Source: 2-02-FULL-62-17 sp046153355 (GTDB lineage: Bacteria > Pseudomonadota > Gammaproteobacteria > Burkholderiales > SG8-39). From it: 15,993 nucleotides of DNA. The position numbers were made by a program, and so were the translations under genes. Below the pieces are notes generated by a model that searched no databases, was not told the DNA's origin, and saw nothing but the letters and a program-made list of their open reading frames with translations. Where the stretch lies: NCBI GenBank assembly GCA_046153355.1, contig JBJXEY010000518.1:1-15993 (forward strand), written 5' to 3'. This document shows, one piece after another, positions 14,308 to 15,993 of the stretch (positions are counted from its first letter, which is position 1; every line of letters begins with the position of its first letter).

Positions 14308-14493
14308 TTAATACCCATCCTTGGTCGGGTCAACCACACGTGGCGCGTCGTCAATCGGTTTGGTTGCTTGCGGCTTTGCCGGTGCTTTCTGTATCGCGCC
14401 TGCATTCGCCGACGTGGCCTCCTCGTTTCCGCAGGCAAGCAAGGTTGCCGCCACGATAATCACTACACCGATTTTGGCCAATGCTGCGACCAT
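14308..14493 (-). CDS. Small lipoprotein, function unknown
   Basis: From the ATG at 14493 this is 61 aa. A hydrophobic signal (MVAALAKIGVVIIVAA) ends in the lipobox TLLAC, with the lipidated Cys at 21. The mature part is about 40 residues, rich in Ala, Pro, Lys and Asp, with no cysteine and low complexity, like many small outer-membrane lipoproteins. AGGGA about 6 nt upstream supports the ATG; a TTG at 14508 is an alternative start. It begins 11 nt after the stop of the cysteine-rich small protein, so the two are probably translated from one message. A weak CCGC-AAT-GCGG hairpin follows the stop. Family not recognised. Confidence 0.7.
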   Translation of the reverse strand: MVAALAKIGVVIIVAATLLACGNEEATSANAGAIQKAPAKPQATKPIDDAPRVVDPTKDGY

Positions 14494-14504
14494 GGGATTC
14501 CCTA

Positions 14505-14648
14505 TCAAGTGGTTTTTTCACCCGCCTGTTGCTTCTTCTGCGTTTCATCTTCTTTCTTGAAATCCCCAATTACCCCTTTGAGCGGGCAGACGGTGAACGC
14601 GGGGCATTTCTTGCAGCTCGCTGCGATGGCAATGGGGCACAGTGTCAT
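14505..14648 (-). CDS. 47-aa four-cysteine small protein, function unknown
   Basis: This short open frame begins at ATG 14648 with an excellent ribosome site (GGAG at 14656-14659, 7 nt spacing, within AGAGGAG). It ends in TGA directly followed by TAG. The N-terminal half carries four cysteines in the pattern C-x7-C-x2-C-x5-C (Cys4, Cys12, Cys15, Cys21), three of them followed closely by Pro or Lys-Lys. The C-terminal half is highly charged (many Lys, Glu and Gln) and probably disordered. There is no signal peptide, so it should be cytoplasmic. The cysteine pattern suits a bound zinc or an iron-sulfur cluster, and its CxxCx5C part recalls SPASM-type cluster sites, but it is too short for that domain. 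It is followed 11 nt later by the lipoprotein gene. I do not recognise the family. Confidence 0.65.
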   Translation of the reverse strand: MTLCPIAIAASCKKCPAFTVCPLKGVIGDFKKEDETQKKQQAGEKTT

Positions 14649-14727
14649 TGTATTTCTCCTCTATCAGTTGCTTGTGGAGTGAGCAATTCCGTGGCCGACA
14701 CGATACGCGCATTGCACGCATGCTGCA

Positions 14728-14817
14728 TTCAATCAGCCGCTTGGTGCGAAGCAACACGGATGGCGGAATTACAAGCCTCATCGCGTTGGCAGTTTCGATT
14801 TTTACTACGATCTCGTA
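14728..14817 (-). pseudogene. Relic of an ABC_sub_bind gene C-terminus
   Basis: Reading the minus strand from 14817 to 14728 gives 30 residues beginning YEIVVKIETA and ending SVLLRTKRLIE. They align without gaps to the C-terminus of the paralogue at the right edge of the window (YELAINIKTA ... SVMLRAERMIE), with 17 of 30 identical, including IPPSV and the terminal IE. The stop TGA of the paralogue is here TGC, so the frame reads on into unrelated sequence. Nothing similar is seen before the Tyr. It is best explained as the decayed tail of a third tandem copy. It matches the right-edge paralogue better than the intact gene next to it. Confidence 0.7.
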
Positions 14818-14827
14818 GACAATAATC

Positions 14828-14866
14828 ACCATGAAATTCGAACATGACATGTTGGAATTTCATGGT
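14828..14866. repeat. 39-nt near-perfect palindrome
   Basis: The sequence is symmetric about base 14847. Of 19 possible pairs 18 are complementary, and the only mismatch is G14840/G14854. The outer arms are ACCATGAAATTC (14828-14839) and GAATTTCATGGT (14855-14866); the inner arms are AACATG and CATGTT. TAAT and ATTA outside extend the symmetry if one base bulges. It lies between the stop of the ABC_sub_bind gene (14882) and its relic. No T-run follows on either strand. It could be a hairpin ending or protecting that transcript, a regulator site, or a mobile palindromic unit. Confidence 0.75.
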
Positions 14867-14881
14867 ATTAGTGAAACTAAA

Positions 14882-15868
14882 TCACTCCATCACCTTATCC
14901 GCCTGAAGCAGCAGTTCCTGTGGGATTTTCAACCCCAATCCCTTTGCAGTCTTGCCATTGATCAGTAGCTCGAAGCGGGTAGGCTGTTCCACCGGCAGCT
15001 CGGCGGGATTGGCGCCTTTGAAAATCTTGTCCACGTAATAGGCGGCGCGATGGTACATGTCGTGCAGGCTGTTTCCGTAGCTCATCAAACAGCCTGCCTC
15101 GGTATAAACGCGATCGGGCGTCATTGTGGGCAGGCGATGCTTCGCGCTCAATTGCGCGATGAGAAATCGCTGTTCCTGAAAAATCGGCTGAAGTGTCACG
15201 ATCAGCGCACCGGCTTTCTCGCGCAGCATGGCGGGAAAAGCGCTCTCGACATCCTTCGGTGTAGAGGCATCCACACGCAATATTGTTAGGCGAAGTTTCT
15301 CGCCAACAGCCCGTAGGACCTCCATGCTCTTGTCTTGTCCCGGATTTCCAGTCAGGACCAAAACCGCGACACGCGTCAGTTTGGGCACCATGGTGTGCAG
15401 CAACTCAAGACGCTTGGGGCCAAGGTCGCCTGTCATGGACGAGACACCGGTCACATTGCCGCCCGGCCGCGCGAGACTTTTAATCAATCCGGTGCCCACC
15501 GGATCGCCTGGCCCGACCATGACGATGGGCACAGTCGGCATAACTTTCTGCGCGGCAATCGCGGGCGTATTAGCAGCGCCCACAATAGCGTCGGGCTTCC
15601 ACTGCGCCAATTCCGCCGCCAGCGCGGGCAGCCGTTCCACCTTGGACTCGGCAAAGCGCCATTCGATCACTAAATTCTTTCCCTCGACGTAGCCCAACTC
15701 GCGCATGCCACGCACGAACTGGCCGAATTGATGGGCCTCAAGATTGTCAGGGCGGCTGGGTACGGCGAGAAACCCGACGCGCCAGACTTTGCCGGGTTGT
15801 TGCGCACGCGCGGCCAATGGCGCCATTCCCAATGCCGCGATCGCAATGACAGTATCGCGGCGGTTCAT
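14882..15868 (-). CDS. ABC_sub_bind-family periplasmic substrate-binding protein
   Basis: This 328-aa protein has a signal peptide MNRRDTVIAIAALGMAPLAA with cleavage near ARA-QQ (about 22) and a twin arginine at 3-4. Then comes WRVGFLAV, followed by LGYVEGKNLVIEWRFAESK and ARPGGNVTGVSS, all typical of the ABC_sub_bind (TrpX/DUF534-like) family. Members are two-lobed periplasmic receptors for ABC importers; characterised relatives bind tryptophan or other amino acids. No permease or ATPase gene is in the window. The ATG overlaps the TGA of the upstream paralogue in an ATGA, so the pair are co-translated tandem duplicates. The C-terminus (PQELLLQADKVME) differs from that of the paralogue. The ligand is unknown. 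Confidence 0.92.
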   Translation of the reverse strand: MNRRDTVIAIAALGMAPLAARAQQPGKVWRVGFLAVPSRPDNLEAHQFGQFVRGMRELGYVEGKNLVIEWRFAESKVERLPALAAELAQWKPDAIVGAANTPAIAAQKVMPTVPIVMVGPGDPVGTGLIKSLARPGGNVTGVSSMTGDLGPKRLELLHTMVPKLTRVAVLVLTGNPGQDKSMEVLRAVGEKLRLTILRVDASTPKDVESAFPAMLREKAGALIVTLQPIFQEQRFLIAQLSAKHRLPTMTPDRVYTEAGCLMSYGNSLHDMYHRAAYYVDKIFKGANPAELPVEQPTRFELLINGKTAKGLGLKIPQELLLQADKVME

Positions 15869-15993
15869 TCAATCATCCGTTCCGCGCGCAGCATGACCGA
15901 GGGCGGAATGGTGAGTTTCAGCGCTTTTGCCGTTTTTATATTGATCGCCAGTTCATATCGCGTCGGCTGCTCGATGGGCAGGTCGCCGGGATT
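15865..15993 (-). CDS. ABC_sub_bind-family paralogue, C-terminal end (partial)
   Basis: The minus-strand frame from the window edge to the TGA at 15865 gives 42 residues: NPGDLPIEQPTRYELAINIK, then a segment ending SVMLRAERMIE. It matches the C-terminus of the next gene (NPAELPVEQPTRFELLINGK) at many positions, so the two are tandem paralogues. The rest of the gene lies outside the window. The stop overlaps the next ATG by four bases (ATGA). Confidence 0.85.
   Translation of the reverse strand, partial: NPGDLPIEQPTRYELAINIKTAKALKLTIPPSVMLRAERMIE

Noticed and set aside
14545..14850. 101-aa minus-strand open frame taken as a gene
   Set aside because: Its N-terminal part is the ABC_sub_bind relic and its C-terminal part is out of frame with the well-initiated 47-aa cysteine protein.
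1..15993. tRNA, rRNA, CRISPR arrays, insertion sequences, phage genes
   Set aside because: I saw no direct repeat array, transposase or integrase motif, or recognisable RNA gene on either strand.

Overview
The window reads as chromosomal DNA of a GC-rich Gram-negative bacterium, most probably a betaproteobacterium (Burkholderiales-like). This is inferred from a Bug/TctC-type solute receptor, tandem ABC_sub_bind substrate-binding proteins, a TonB-dependent receptor, cytochrome b561 and the general protein style. I see no rRNA, tRNA, CRISPR array, transposase or phage gene. Coding density is high, and no gene-free stretch exceeds about 235 bp.

Layout. (1) 1-453, +: 3' end of a UvrD/AddA-type helicase-nuclease. 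(2) 589-1701, +: zinc-dependent medium-chain alcohol dehydrogenase with a TTG start. (3) 1706-4111, -: PQQ-dependent alcohol dehydrogenase, then two hairpins, a small two-cysteine exported protein and a monohaem cytochrome c. (4) 4242-5819, +: Tat-exported multicopper oxidase, divergent from the PQQ enzyme. (5) 5841-9282, -: TonB-dependent receptor followed by a YVTN beta-propeller protein. (6) 9284-9835, +: cytochrome b561, head-to-head with the receptor. (7) 9832-13150, -: signalling operon of a Cache-HAMP histidine kinase, a single-domain response regulator and a receiver-cyclase fusion, with an ATGA overlap and a 2-nt gap. (8) 13272-14648, -: an unlisted 47-aa four-cysteine protein, a 61-aa lipoprotein and a Bug receptor. 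(9) 14649-14881: a decayed C-terminal relic of an ABC_sub_bind gene and a 39-nt near-perfect palindrome. (10) 14882-15993, -: one complete ABC_sub_bind gene and the end of a paralogue, overlapping by ATGA.

How the parts may work together. Regions 3-6 look like a periplasmic oxidation module. The PQQ enzyme (catalytic Asp307, with Asp309 at +2 as in lanthanide-type enzymes) would oxidise an alcohol and pass electrons to cytochrome c. The multicopper oxidase, beta-propeller and b561 are exported or membrane redox-associated partners. The TonB receptor could bring in the cofactor (PQQ) or metal (a lanthanide or copper chelate). Its pairing with a YVTN propeller recalls E. coli yncD(pqqU)/yncE. 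This link is inference from gene content and motifs. Nothing in the sequence ties the signalling operon to the module.

The strongest items for follow-up are the oxidation/uptake module, the unlisted cysteine-rich small protein with its lipoprotein partner, and the relic plus palindrome at 14728-14866.
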